From JAAYUJ01 sp963698165 (GTDB taxonomy: Bacteria > Desulfobacterota > Syntrophobacteria > Syntrophobacterales > Syntrophobacteraceae), in assembly GCA_963698165.1 (NCBI GenBank), contig CAVOPT010000006.1, forward strand, positions 62,001-126,000: a stretch of 64,000 nucleotides of DNA, written 5' to 3'. Made by a program: the position numbers and the translations under genes. The notes beneath the pieces are model-generated. The model worked only from the letters and a program-made list of their open reading frames with translations, was not told the origin of the DNA and made no database searches. Of the stretch, positions 16,667-24,056 are shown one piece after another (position 1 is the first letter of the stretch; the number at the start of each line of letters is the position of its first letter).

Positions 16667-18346
16667 ATGTTTGATGAGAAAGTACTAGAGAAGGTCAAAG
16701 CCGGTAAGGAAAAATGGGATCAGGGACCTGTTGCCAAGACGCTCGCCAAGGCACCCGAGCAAAAACAGACGTTCACGACAATTTCCGGTGCCCCCGTGGA
16801 GCGCATCTACACCCCGTTGGACATCGCGGGGCTGGACTACGACCGGGATCTCAATTTCCCCGGTCAATTCCCTTACACCCGCGGCGTGCAGCCCACCATG
16901 TACCGGGGACGCTACTGGACCATGCGCCAGTATGCGGGCTTCGGGAGTGCCAAGGACACCAACGCCAGATACCGCTACCTCCTGGAACAGGGCCAGACGG
17001 GACTCAGCGTGGCGTTTCAGCTTCCCACACAGGCTGGCTATGACAGTGACCATCCGCTGTCCATGGGCGAAGTGGGAAAGGTTGGCGTTGCCGTCGACTC
17101 CATCGAGGACATGAAGGTCCTCTTCAACAGCATTCCCCTTGACAAGGTGACCACCTCCATGACCATCAATGCCGCCGCCACCGTGCTTTTGGGTATGTAT
17201 CTGGCATTGGCGGAGGAACAGGGGGTCTCCTGGGACAAGGTCGGCGGCACCATTCAAAACGACGTTTTGAAGGAAATCATCTGCCGCGGCCAGTACATCT
17301 ATCCCCCCAAGCCCACCATGAGGCTGACCGTCGATCTCATCGAGTTCTGTCAGAAGCATGTGCCCAAGTGGAACACCATCAGCATCAGCGGCTATCACAT
17401 CCGGGAATCCGGATCCACGGCGGCCCAGGAGATGGCTTTCACCATCGCCGACGGCATCGCTTATGTTCAGGCATGCATGGAAAGGGGCATGGATGTGGAT
17501 TCCTTTGGTCCGCGCCTGAGCTTCTTCTTCAACGCCTTCACCAACGTTTTGGAAGAAGTGGCCAAGTTCCGCGCAGGTCGCAGGTACTGGGCAAAAATCA
17601 TGAGAGACCGCTTCAAGGCTAAAGATCCGCGGTCCATGATGCTGCGCTACCACGTACAGACCGGTGGTGTCACCCTCACGGCCCAACAGCCTCTCAACAA
17701 CATCGTCCGCGTGGCCCTGCAGACTTACGCCACGGCCCTTGGCGGCGCACAGTCCCTGCACACCAATTCTTACGACGAAGCCCTCTGCCTGCCGACCCAG
17801 GAAGCCGTCACGGTGGCCCTGCGCACGCAGCAGGTCGTCGCCGAAGAGAGCGGTGCGACCGACACCATCGATCCTCTGGCCGGCTGCTACTACGTCGAGC
17901 AGATGACCAACCAGATCGAAGCGGAAATCGACGAGTACATCAAGAAGATCGATTCCATGGGTGGGACTCTGTCAGCCATCGAACAGGGCTACATCCAGAA
18001 GGAAATCCAGAACAGCGCTTACCGGTTCCAGAAAGAAATTGAAGCCAATGAGCGTGTTTATGTCGGCATCAACAAGTACACCATGGAAGAGCCTCCTCCA
18101 ACCAACCTCCTGAAGGTGGACATGTCGGTGGGCGAAGTGGAAGGCGCCAAGCTCAAGAAGCTCCGTGCGGAAAGAGACCAGGCCAAGTGGAAGGCAGCCC
18201 TCGACCATCTGAAGAAAGTCTCCCAGACCGATGAAAATGTCATGCCCGCCGTCATCGAAGCGGTGAAGGCGAAAGCGACGGTCGGTGAAATCTGTGACGT
18301 GTGGCGAGACATCTACGGGCAGTATCGTCCCAAGGAATTCGTGTAA
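16667..18346 (+). CDS. methylmalonyl-CoA mutase, large (catalytic) subunit
   Basis: The TIM-barrel subunit of B12-dependent methylmalonyl-CoA mutase, 559 residues, interconverting succinyl-CoA and methylmalonyl-CoA. Recognisable segments are YTPLDIAGLDYDRDLNFPGQ, FPYTRGVQPTMYRGRYWTMR, GLSVAFQLPTQAGYDSDHPL, and the acyl-CoA and radical-handling regions ISGYHIRESGSTAAQEMAF and RYHVQTGGVTLTAQQPLNN. The cobalamin-binding domain is absent and is encoded by the next gene, so this is the split type. The ATG at 16667 has GAGGAGG seven bases upstream. The two mutase genes are 52 nt apart. Confidence 0.95.
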   Translation: MFDEKVLEKVKAGKEKWDQGPVAKTLAKAPEQKQTFTTISGAPVERIYTPLDIAGLDYDRDLNFPGQFPYTRGVQPTMYRGRYWTMRQYAGFGSAKDTNARYRYLLEQGQTGLSVAFQLPTQAGYDSDHPLSMGEVGKVGVAVDSIEDMKVLFNSIPLDKVTTSMTINAAATVLLGMYLALAEEQGVSWDKVGGTIQNDVLKEIICRGQYIYPPKPTMRLTVDLIEFCQKHVPKWNTISISGYHIRESGSTAAQEMAFTIADGIAYVQACMERGMDVDSFGPRLSFFFNAFTNVLEEVAKFRAGRRYWAKIMRDRFKAKDPRSMMLRYHVQTGGVTLTAQQPLNNIVRVALQTYATALGGAQSLHTNSYDEALCLPTQEAVTVALRTQQVVAEESGATDTIDPLAGCYYVEQMTNQIEAEIDEYIKKIDSMGGTLSAIEQGYIQKEIQNSAYRFQKEIEANERVYVGINKYTMEEPPPTNLLKVDMSVGEVEGAKLKKLRAERDQAKWKAALDHLKKVSQTDENVMPAVIEAVKAKATVGEICDVWRDIYGQYRPKEFV

Positions 18347-18398
18347 GAGCATCGGTCCACCAAGTCGAATAACTGCTCAATCAGCGGAGGATATTTTC

Positions 18399-18797
18399 AT
18401 GGCTAAGAAGATAAAGATCATCGTTGCGAAACCCGGGCTGGATGGACACGACCGAGGCGCCAAGTTGCTGGCGCGCATATTTGCCGAAGAGGGAATGGAA
18501 GTGGTGTACACGGGGCTGCGTCAAACCCCCGAGATGATCGTGGCGACGGCGGAGCAGGAAGATGCGGATGTGGTCGGCATGAGCAGCCTCTCCGGTGTTC
18601 ACAACTACTTCTTTCCAAGGGTTGTGGACCTCTTGAAGGAAAAGGGACTGAATGACGTCCTGGTCGTGGGCGGCGGAATCATTCCGGTGGAAGACTACGA
18701 TTTCCTTAAACAATCCGGTGTGACGGCCATCTTCGGCCCTGGAACACCCACCATGGACATTGTAGGCTTCATCAAAGACAAGGCCCGCGTCAGATAG
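18399..18797 (+). CDS. methylmalonyl-CoA mutase, cobalamin-binding subunit
   Basis: A 132-residue B12-binding Rossmann domain that completes the split mutase. The base-off/His-on motif is PGLDGHDRGAKLLAR (His about 17), followed by MSSLSGVHNYFFPRVV and VVGGGIIPVEDYDFL; IFGPGTPTM is near the C-terminus. GCGGAGG precedes the ATG. A 19-bp perfect hairpin lies just after the stop. Confidence 0.95.
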   Translation: MAKKIKIIVAKPGLDGHDRGAKLLARIFAEEGMEVVYTGLRQTPEMIVATAEQEDADVVGMSSLSGVHNYFFPRVVDLLKEKGLNDVLVVGGGIIPVEDYDFLKQSGVTAIFGPGTPTMDIVGFIKDKARVR

Positions 18798-18811
18798 ATC
18801 CTTGACCAGCA

Positions 18812-18855
18812 TTCCCCGGGGAGATCCGGAGGCTTGTCCGGATCTCCCCGGGGAA
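18812..18855 (+). terminator. very strong hairpin after the mutase genes (no T-run)
   Basis: TTCCCCGGGGAGATCCGGA (18812-18830) is perfectly complementary to 18837-18855 across loop GGCTTG. There is no U-tract, so it may act as an mRNA stabiliser or a boundary hairpin rather than a classical terminator. The arm itself contains the palindrome CCCCGGGG. Confidence 0.6.
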
Positions 18856-18994
18856 GCGGTCCATCGCGAAGGCAATGCCTGGAGTCATATCTTTCTCACT
18901 GGATGACTCAACCGTTTCTCGCTGATCTCCTTGAACGCTCCAGGAAATGCCGATTTCTCAAGACGAAAACCTCGGCTGAAATTGCTGCTTAAAC

Positions 18995-19023
18995 TTCCTA
19001 CAGTGCGAAAGGCGCTGTACAAT
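18995..19023 (+). promoter_or_regulatory. possible promoter for meaB-mce
   Basis: TTCCTA (18995-19000), a 17-nt spacer, TACAAT (19018-19023), with a start site near 19030 and meaB at 19053. The spacer contains a small hairpin (TACAGTGC/GCGCTGTA). The -35 match is weak. Confidence 0.4.
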
Positions 19024-19052
19024 ATGCAATCGGCGAAAGGAAACAGGCTTTA

Positions 19053-20030
19053 ATGATCAGGGATTACGCTAAGGAAATCCTCGAGGGATCCCCTCAGGCA
19101 GCTGCCCGTTTGATCAGCTGGCTGGAAGACGAAGACAAGCGGGCGTATCCGTTCATGGAGGAGCTCTACCAACACACCGGCAGAGCTTACATCGTCGGCA
19201 TCACAGGTTCCCCCGGCGCCGGAAAAAGCACCCTCACGGACAAACTGATTCGGGTGATCCGGAAGAGCGGGCTGACTGTCGGCATCATTGCGGTGGACCC
19301 ATCGAGTCCCTTCACCGGGGGAGCCCTCCTGGGGGATCGGGTCCGCATGAGCGAGCACAGCACGGACCCGGACGTCTTTATCCGCAGCATGGCTACACGC
19401 GGCTTTCTAGGGGGCACGGCGAAGGCCACCGGGGATGTGGTCAAGGTCCTCGATGCATTCGGCAAGGACATCATCATCATCGAAACGGTGGGGGTCGGAC
19501 AGGATGAGGTGGACATCATCGGCATCGCCGACACCACATGCCTGGTACTCGTCCCCGGCCTGGGAGACGCCATACAGAGCATGAAAGCCGGGATCATGGA
19601 GATCGCTGACATCTACGTGATCAACAAAGCGGATCTGAAGGGAGCCGATCAGCTCAACTCAGAAGTGACCCTGCGCATCGAACAGGATGCCCACATCAAG
19701 CAAACGGATTGGTCACCCACAGTGGTCAAGACCATCGGGGTGGACAACGTGGGGATCGACGGATTCTGGGAGGCCATCAAGCATCACAGGAGCTTCCTGG
19801 AGAGCAGCGGAAAGCTTGCCGACAAGCGCAGGCAACGCACCTATCAGGAAACCCTTCGGATGGTTCACAACGAGATGTTTCGCATGGTTCGCGAGCGTCT
19901 CCAGGAAAATGGCAGGCTGGATCGTCTGGTGGAAGAACTGTTGGCACGCAAACGCGACCCATACAGCACCATGCGCGACATCGTTGACGAGTGGCTGTCG
20001 TTTAAGCCCAAGCGAAAGGAGGCATCATGA
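19053..20030 (+). CDS. meaB: MeaB/ArgK-type G-protein chaperone of methylmalonyl-CoA mutase
   Basis: A P-loop GTPase of 325 residues that gates adenosylcobalamin loading and protects the mutase. Walker A is VGITGSPGAGKSTLTDKL (about 47-63), switch elements include AVDPSSPFTGGALLGDRVRM, the G3 region is IIETVGVGQDEVDI, and the G4 motif is INKADL. The C-terminal dimerisation helices follow. It overlaps the epimerase by four bases (ATGA), so the two are co-translated. Confidence 0.95.
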   Translation: MIRDYAKEILEGSPQAAARLISWLEDEDKRAYPFMEELYQHTGRAYIVGITGSPGAGKSTLTDKLIRVIRKSGLTVGIIAVDPSSPFTGGALLGDRVRMSEHSTDPDVFIRSMATRGFLGGTAKATGDVVKVLDAFGKDIIIIETVGVGQDEVDIIGIADTTCLVLVPGLGDAIQSMKAGIMEIADIYVINKADLKGADQLNSEVTLRIEQDAHIKQTDWSPTVVKTIGVDNVGIDGFWEAIKHHRSFLESSGKLADKRRQRTYQETLRMVHNEMFRMVRERLQENGRLDRLVEELLARKRDPYSTMRDIVDEWLSFKPKRKEAS

Positions 20031-20440
20031 AGGTTCTGAAAGTCGACCACATCGGGATAGCCGTCACCAGCATCGAGGACTCCAAGAAACTCTATTCGGA
20101 CATCCTGGGCCTGAAGCATCTCGGCAGTGAAACCGTTGCGGAGCAGAAGGTCACCACCGCCTTCTTCCCTGTGGGGGACACGGAGGTGGAACTTCTCGAG
20201 TCGACCGCTCCCGACGGCCCCATCGCCAAGTTCATAGAGAACAACAAGGGCCGCGGAGGCGTGCAGCACATTGCCTTCCGTGTTGACAACATCGAGGAGG
20301 CTCTGGCCGAACTGAAGGCCAAAGGGATCGCCCTCATCGACGAAAAGCCCCGCATGGGTGCGGGTGGAGCCAAGATCGCCTTCCTGCACCCCAAGGCGAC
20401 CTTCGGTGTGCTCGTGGAGCTCTCGGAGAGAAACGACTGA
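20027..20440 (+). CDS. mce: methylmalonyl-CoA epimerase
   Basis: A vicinal-oxygen-chelate fold enzyme of 137 residues that interconverts (R)- and (S)-methylmalonyl-CoA, joining carboxyltransferase and mutase. Metal ligands are visible as His in KVDHIGIAVTS, Gln/Glu in VEQKV-like AEQKVTTAFFPVG, His in GGVQHIAFRVDNI and Glu in GVLVELSER. It closes the propionate block and is followed by a clear terminator. Confidence 0.95.
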   Translation: MKVLKVDHIGIAVTSIEDSKKLYSDILGLKHLGSETVAEQKVTTAFFPVGDTEVELLESTAPDGPIAKFIENNKGRGGVQHIAFRVDNIEEALAELKAKGIALIDEKPRMGAGGAKIAFLHPKATFGVLVELSERND

Positions 20441-20477
20441 TTAAGTCTCCAAGTGGAAGCCAAGAAGGAAATGCAAG

Positions 20478-20503
20478 GGGCGCGGGTTACCGCGCCCTTT
20501 TTC
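20478..20503 (+). terminator. rho-independent terminator after mce
   Basis: GGGCGCGG (20478-20485), loop GTTA, CCGCGCCC (20490-20497), then TTTTTCG. The stem is eight perfect GC-rich pairs. Confidence 0.92.
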
Positions 20504-20542
20504 GTTTGTCCCATTGATTTGCTTCTTGGTTGAATGGTCCGA

Positions 20543-20956
20543 CTACAGCGACTGGTATCCTTTGTAGCGCCTCTCAAAGCTTGTCTTCCCGTTGCGGAGG
20601 AAGTCGGCGAAGTTCCATCCGGACTCCTCGAGATGATTCAGAAACTCCGGCCGCACCACGTAGGTCGCCGCAAGCAGACTCCCTCCATCGTTCAGCTCGA
20701 TCTGCACGAGCTCACGTGCGTACATCTCGCCCTCGAATCGGTCCAGGCGGTCCCAGGCGGAATCGGGCACGTTCAGGTAAACCACGCCCTCGACGCGGCC
20801 TCTGCCGTCGGGCACGATGGCGGGATAGTGCTCGCCCTTGACGGAGTGCCGACTGAAGTCTTTCAATACTCCCCGGGCATGGGAAAGACGGCTTCCCGAA
20901 ACTTCCACCATGATATCGTCACACATCAGAGTTCCGTAGGCAAAGAGGTTTTGCAT
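20543..20956 (-). CDS. gamma-glutamylcyclotransferase-like (AIG2 family) protein
   Basis: A 137-residue cytoplasmic protein of the AIG2/GGACT fold. The start FAYGTLMCDD is the family's YGxL substrate-binding motif, with later GVVYLNVPDSAWDRLDRFEG containing the catalytic Glu region. The substrate (gamma-glutamyl amine or similar) cannot be told from sequence. It is convergent with mce across a terminator, with GGAGATG near its start. It stands alone, separated by 225 bp with no visible gene from the next gene. Confidence 0.85.
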   Translation of the reverse strand: MQNLFAYGTLMCDDIMVEVSGSRLSHARGVLKDFSRHSVKGEHYPAIVPDGRGRVEGVVYLNVPDSAWDRLDRFEGEMYARELVQIELNDGGSLLAATYVVRPEFLNHLEESGWNFADFLRNGKTSFERRYKGYQSL

Positions 20957-21181
20957 CTCCTTTCTGTCCTCCCGTCAAACGTGAGCCCAATCGGTCTGGC
21001 CAGAGCCCGCGATCCGGACCGAGTTGAAGCGGCGTTCCGCAAATGTCCACGCGATAAAGTCCCTAAAATACCGCACGTAATTCCCGCCTGCTCTTGGCGG
21101 GCATCCAGTGGAAAAACCTCAATGCCCGCCTTCGCGTGCATGACAGCCGGATATTGGACAGACCGATAGGTGGCGCTGTAT

Positions 21182-21877
21182 TCAGAGGCCGGTCCCTCCC
21201 AAATATGCGAGCAGTTCAGCCATCAGGCTGTTTATGGCTCCATATTTCTCTGGTGTCGCGGAAAGGATGACCGTTTCGGACTGGACGTAGGTCGATGCGA
21301 TCAACTCCTCGCGGCAGTTCTCGACGAGCGCTCGCGCTGACTCGGGTGTGGTTTCCAGGTGAAACTGGAGGCCCATGACCGACCGACCAAGCTGGAAGGC
21401 TTGATTTTCACAGCCTTCACTTCTCGCGAGGTGCGCCGCTCCCGGGGGCAGGTCAAACGTCTCGCCGTGCCAGTGAAAAACCTCCACCGAGGGCGGGAAG
21501 CAAAAGATCGATTCATCAACCGACGGCACTGCCTGTATGGGAAACCAACCTATCTCCTTTGCTTGATTCCGATAGACCCTGGCACCCATGGCTCCCGCGA
21601 TGAGCTGAGCGCCCAGACAGACTCCCAGAACACCCTTCCTTGCCTCGATGCACGTTCGAATGAAGCGCTTTTCTTGGACGAGCCAGGGAAACTCCCCCTC
21701 GTCGTTGACACTCATTGGGCCACCCATCACAATCAAAAGATTGACTTCATCCGCGGACGGCAAGTGAGTCGATTCGAAGAACCGCGTGCTCGTTATCTCG
21801 CAGCCGGCCGCCTTGAGCCACGGTTCGATGCTGCCGAGTCCTTCAAACGGAACGTGCTGTAAGAAGTGGGTGCGCAT
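21182..21877 (-). CDS. class I glutamine amidotransferase-like protein
   Basis: A 231-residue protein of the GMP-synthase-like amidotransferase family. The catalytic triad is visible: nucleophile Cys in GVLGVCLGAQLIAGAMG, and His and Glu in LQFHLETTPES; LLIVMGGPMSVNDE gives the oxyanion region. No acceptor domain is fused, so it may act on free glutamine or gamma-glutamyl compounds, as does the nearby AIG2-family protein; that link is only suggestive. The start at 21877 was chosen because GGAGG lies seven bases upstream; an in-frame start at 21901 would include that site. Confidence 0.87.
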   Translation of the reverse strand: MRTHFLQHVPFEGLGSIEPWLKAAGCEITSTRFFESTHLPSADEVNLLIVMGGPMSVNDEGEFPWLVQEKRFIRTCIEARKGVLGVCLGAQLIAGAMGARVYRNQAKEIGWFPIQAVPSVDESIFCFPPSVEVFHWHGETFDLPPGAAHLARSEGCENQAFQLGRSVMGLQFHLETTPESARALVENCREELIASTYVQSETVILSATPEKYGAINSLMAELLAYLGGTGL

Positions 21878-21897
21878 AACTGGTCCTCCGGACGGCG

Positions 21898-22155
21898 TCA
21901 CGCCTCAGTGACGCTGCTTTTCCGGCGCCGACTTGAGCGTTTTGTCGAGCCAACTGCCCTTTGGGGATGCTCCATCAGAGAGCGAAGCGCGTCATTCACG
22001 GCTTGCTCGGTTGGAAAGGCTTTTGCCACATCCAGGCTGAGCAGCACCAGGCTGGTCCCTTTTCGATAAGCTTCGAGATACTTTCCGCGAGCACTTGGCC
22101 CGTGCTCCTCACGGCGGTACTCGGGACGAAGTTCGCCATTCTCATCCTTCTTCAC
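21898..22155 (-). CDS. conserved hypothetical small protein
   Basis: An 85-residue basic protein from a GTG at 22155 with GGAGAG eight bases upstream. The visible pattern is ENGELRPEYRREEHGPSARG, then KYLEAYRKGTSLVLLSLDVA, then FPTEQAVNDALRSLM, ending in an Arg/Ser/Lys-rich tail. The middle resembles small conserved proteins found near toxin-antitoxin genes in anaerobes, but I cannot name a family. It lies just upstream of the amidotransferase gene in the same orientation, with 20 nt between them. Confidence 0.6.
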   Translation of the reverse strand: MKKDENGELRPEYRREEHGPSARGKYLEAYRKGTSLVLLSLDVAKAFPTEQAVNDALRSLMEHPQRAVGSTKRSSRRRKSSVTEA

Positions 22156-22377
22156 AGATTTTTCTCTCCTGCCGCATCGTGGCACATGCGCCGATTATCC
22201 TGGTCCGAAGACGCTATGCATACATGAACCGCCCTCTTGGCTCGGGAATGGAGCGACCGAGTTCCAGCCTGCCACCAACCGCTTACAAGGACGTGGCATT
22301 TCCGAAAGCGCCCATGCAGTTGGGGGTCAGCTTAAGTGGCGGGTTGGGCATAGGAGATCTGGAAAACATGAACTGAG

Positions 22378-22785
22378 TCACTGTAAGGTATGACTGCCCA
22401 GAACCTGTAAACCAAAGACATCGGTAATGCAGTCAAAGTCTCTGTCGTCATGCAGCAAATGAGCCTTATGTTCGATGCACACGGCTGCGATCATGCAATC
22501 GACCGAATTCCTTGAGGTGATCCCACGTGAACGGAGAGTGCGGTAAATATTGGCTGCGAAAAGAAATGTGCCCTGGCCCGCTGGAAGGTAGATCAGGGCT
22601 GTAAGCGCGGATTCAGTCTGCTTGTGCTGCTTGTCATCCCGAATCCCCTGGAGTACCTCCGTGAGGATGACCCCACACAGGCAAAGGTCCTCCCTTTGAT
22701 CAATCAAGGATTCAAGCACTGCTACCTGAGCAGTATTTCGAGCAGCAAAGAAATCGATCCATACTGAAGTATCCACCAGCGTCAT
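22378..22785 (-). CDS. vapC: PIN-domain ribonuclease toxin
   Basis: A 135-residue PIN-domain endoribonuclease of a type II toxin-antitoxin pair. Acidic metal ligands are visible at the start (LVDTSVWIDFF), in the middle (LTEVLQGIRDD) and at the end (RNSVDCMIAAVC and HDDRDFDCI). It overlaps the antitoxin gene by four bases (ATGA) and is translated after it. VapC toxins cleave tRNA or rRNA; the target here is unknown. Confidence 0.92.
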   Translation of the reverse strand: MTLVDTSVWIDFFAARNTAQVAVLESLIDQREDLCLCGVILTEVLQGIRDDKQHKQTESALTALIYLPAGQGTFLFAANIYRTLRSRGITSRNSVDCMIAAVCIEHKAHLLHDDRDFDCITDVFGLQVLGSHTLQ

Positions 22786-22991
22786 TGAGACTCTCTTTCC
22801 TGACGCATAGACGAAAGATCGCCTTCCCAGTGGACCTTACCTTTGAGTTCAAGAATCCTTCTCTGGGACTCCCTTCGCAGAAGCTCCCGGAGGGCATAGT
22901 CAATCAAAGCTCGGCGGCTCTTGAGCCCAGTGATCTCCAACCCCGCTTCAACCAAATCTTCATCAAGGACCACGTTCGTACGTCTGTTCAT
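22782..22991 (-). CDS. vapB: VapB-type antitoxin
   Basis: A 69-residue antitoxin of the ribbon-helix-helix VapB type. The N-terminal DNA-binding part is RRTNVVLDEDLVEAGLEITG, followed by the helix SRRALIDYALRELLRRE; the C-terminal part (KGKVHWEGDLSSMR) would wrap the toxin. The coupling and gene order (antitoxin first, ATGA overlap) are typical. Confidence 0.9.
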   Translation of the reverse strand: MNRRTNVVLDEDLVEAGLEITGLKSRRALIDYALRELLRRESQRRILELKGKVHWEGDLSSMRQERESQ

Positions 22992-23585
22992 GGCTCACAC
23001 TCCAACCAGGCTAATTATACACATTAGAGCTCAGCAGAGTGTGTACGTCAACACTTCACTGCAAGGGAGAGGCTAAATCGGGATAGGGAGACGCCTCGCG
23101 TCCACCAAGGGTCATATAGAATCGTTTGCTCTGTCCAAGATCCAAATCTCACCGTGTATGTGGTGAAATTCGGGCACCGCAAAGACGTCTACCGTTAGGC
23201 AGCCCTTTTTCAAGAGCACTTGAGGCCCCAACCACAGGGTCAACCGGACGGCGGGTGCAGCGCTGCGGTTGCCGGCAGCACCTCGGCCCGCCGCCAGCTA
23301 CCCAGTCGGGTGACGGCACAAGTCGGATTGTTTTGACTTAAGTCAATGAAGAAAGACGACCGGTGTGCTACATTGGGTGCGTTCTGGATACTTCACCCCG
23401 TTCAACCTCTGTTTCGATCCCGTTCCTTTTGGCCCCAACGTTTTTCCACGAGCAACCCACACGATTCCAGGAACTGGGCTTGCCCCCGCAGGGGGCACAC
23501 GGTGAGAGGGTCCCGAGGCCACACCTTGCGGCAATGTGGGCTCCGGGGACGCAACCATCGATCACCCCATCGAAGGGAAAACACC
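22992..23585. other. 594-bp intergenic region between vapBC and nrfHA
   Basis: The VapB-proximal part is AT-rich, with a candidate autoregulated vapBC promoter around 23005-23035 (AATTATACACATTAGAGC). The nrf-proximal part holds the FNR-type site. Between about 23100 and 23330 I see no gene, and frames there are short and of odd composition. A frame from 23346 runs in phase into nrfH, but the real NrfH start is 23586. Confidence 0.5.
23333..23374 (+). promoter_or_regulatory. FNR/Crp-family operator and promoter for nrfHA
   Basis: A perfect 14-bp palindrome TTGACTTAAGTCAA (23333-23346, centre 23339.5) has the TTGAn-N4-nTCAA form of FNR/DNR/HcpR-type sites. TACATT (23369-23374) is a plausible -10, predicting a start near 23381. 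That puts the palindrome centre at about -41.5, the class II activator position. Confidence 0.7.
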
Positions 23586-24038
23586 ATGGGCGTTATGAGT
23601 GGAAACATCTTTCGCGCCGCTGTTGTCCTGGGCGTCCTGGGGTTGGCCGCGGGAGCCTTCTTGAGCTTTGGCCCTCCCGGCCTGTACGCCAAGTCCGGGT
23701 CTCCCGAGTTTTGCGGATCCTGTCATGTGATGGAAGCCGAGTATGAAAGCTGGTTTCACAACGGGGGGCACCGGCGGCTGAAGTGCATCGAATGTCATCT
23801 GCCCAACCAGAACCTGCCGGTCCATTTGGCCTGGAAGGGTATCGACGGGATGCGGGACACTTTTCTCTTCTATTCAGGCCGCGTGCCCGAAATCATCAAA
23901 CTCTCTCAGCACGGGGCAGGGGTCCTGCAGGACAACTGCAAGCGCTGCCACGCAGAGACGGTGGCCATGATCAACGAAGAGCGGAACTGTTGGACATGCC
24001 ATCGACGGCTGTCTCACAAGCTCACAGGAAGCCTCTAG
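23586..24038 (+). CDS. nrfH: cytochrome c nitrite reductase membrane subunit NrfH
   Basis: A tetrahaem NapC/NrfH-family quinol dehydrogenase of 150 residues that anchors NrfA and passes electrons from menaquinol. An N-terminal membrane helix (about 8-30) is followed by four haem motifs CGSCH (43-47), CIECH (67-71), CKRCH (118-122) and CWTCH (135-139). Met and Lys residues near the first haem fit its unusual ligation. The start at 23586 has GAAGGGA upstream; a much longer in-phase frame begins inside the promoter and is rejected. nrfA follows 18 nt downstream. Confidence 0.94.
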   Translation: MGVMSGNIFRAAVVLGVLGLAAGAFLSFGPPGLYAKSGSPEFCGSCHVMEAEYESWFHNGGHRRLKCIECHLPNQNLPVHLAWKGIDGMRDTFLFYSGRVPEIIKLSQHGAGVLQDNCKRCHAETVAMINEERNCWTCHRRLSHKLTGSL

Positions 24039-24056
24039 ATCAGAAAGGAGCTAGTC

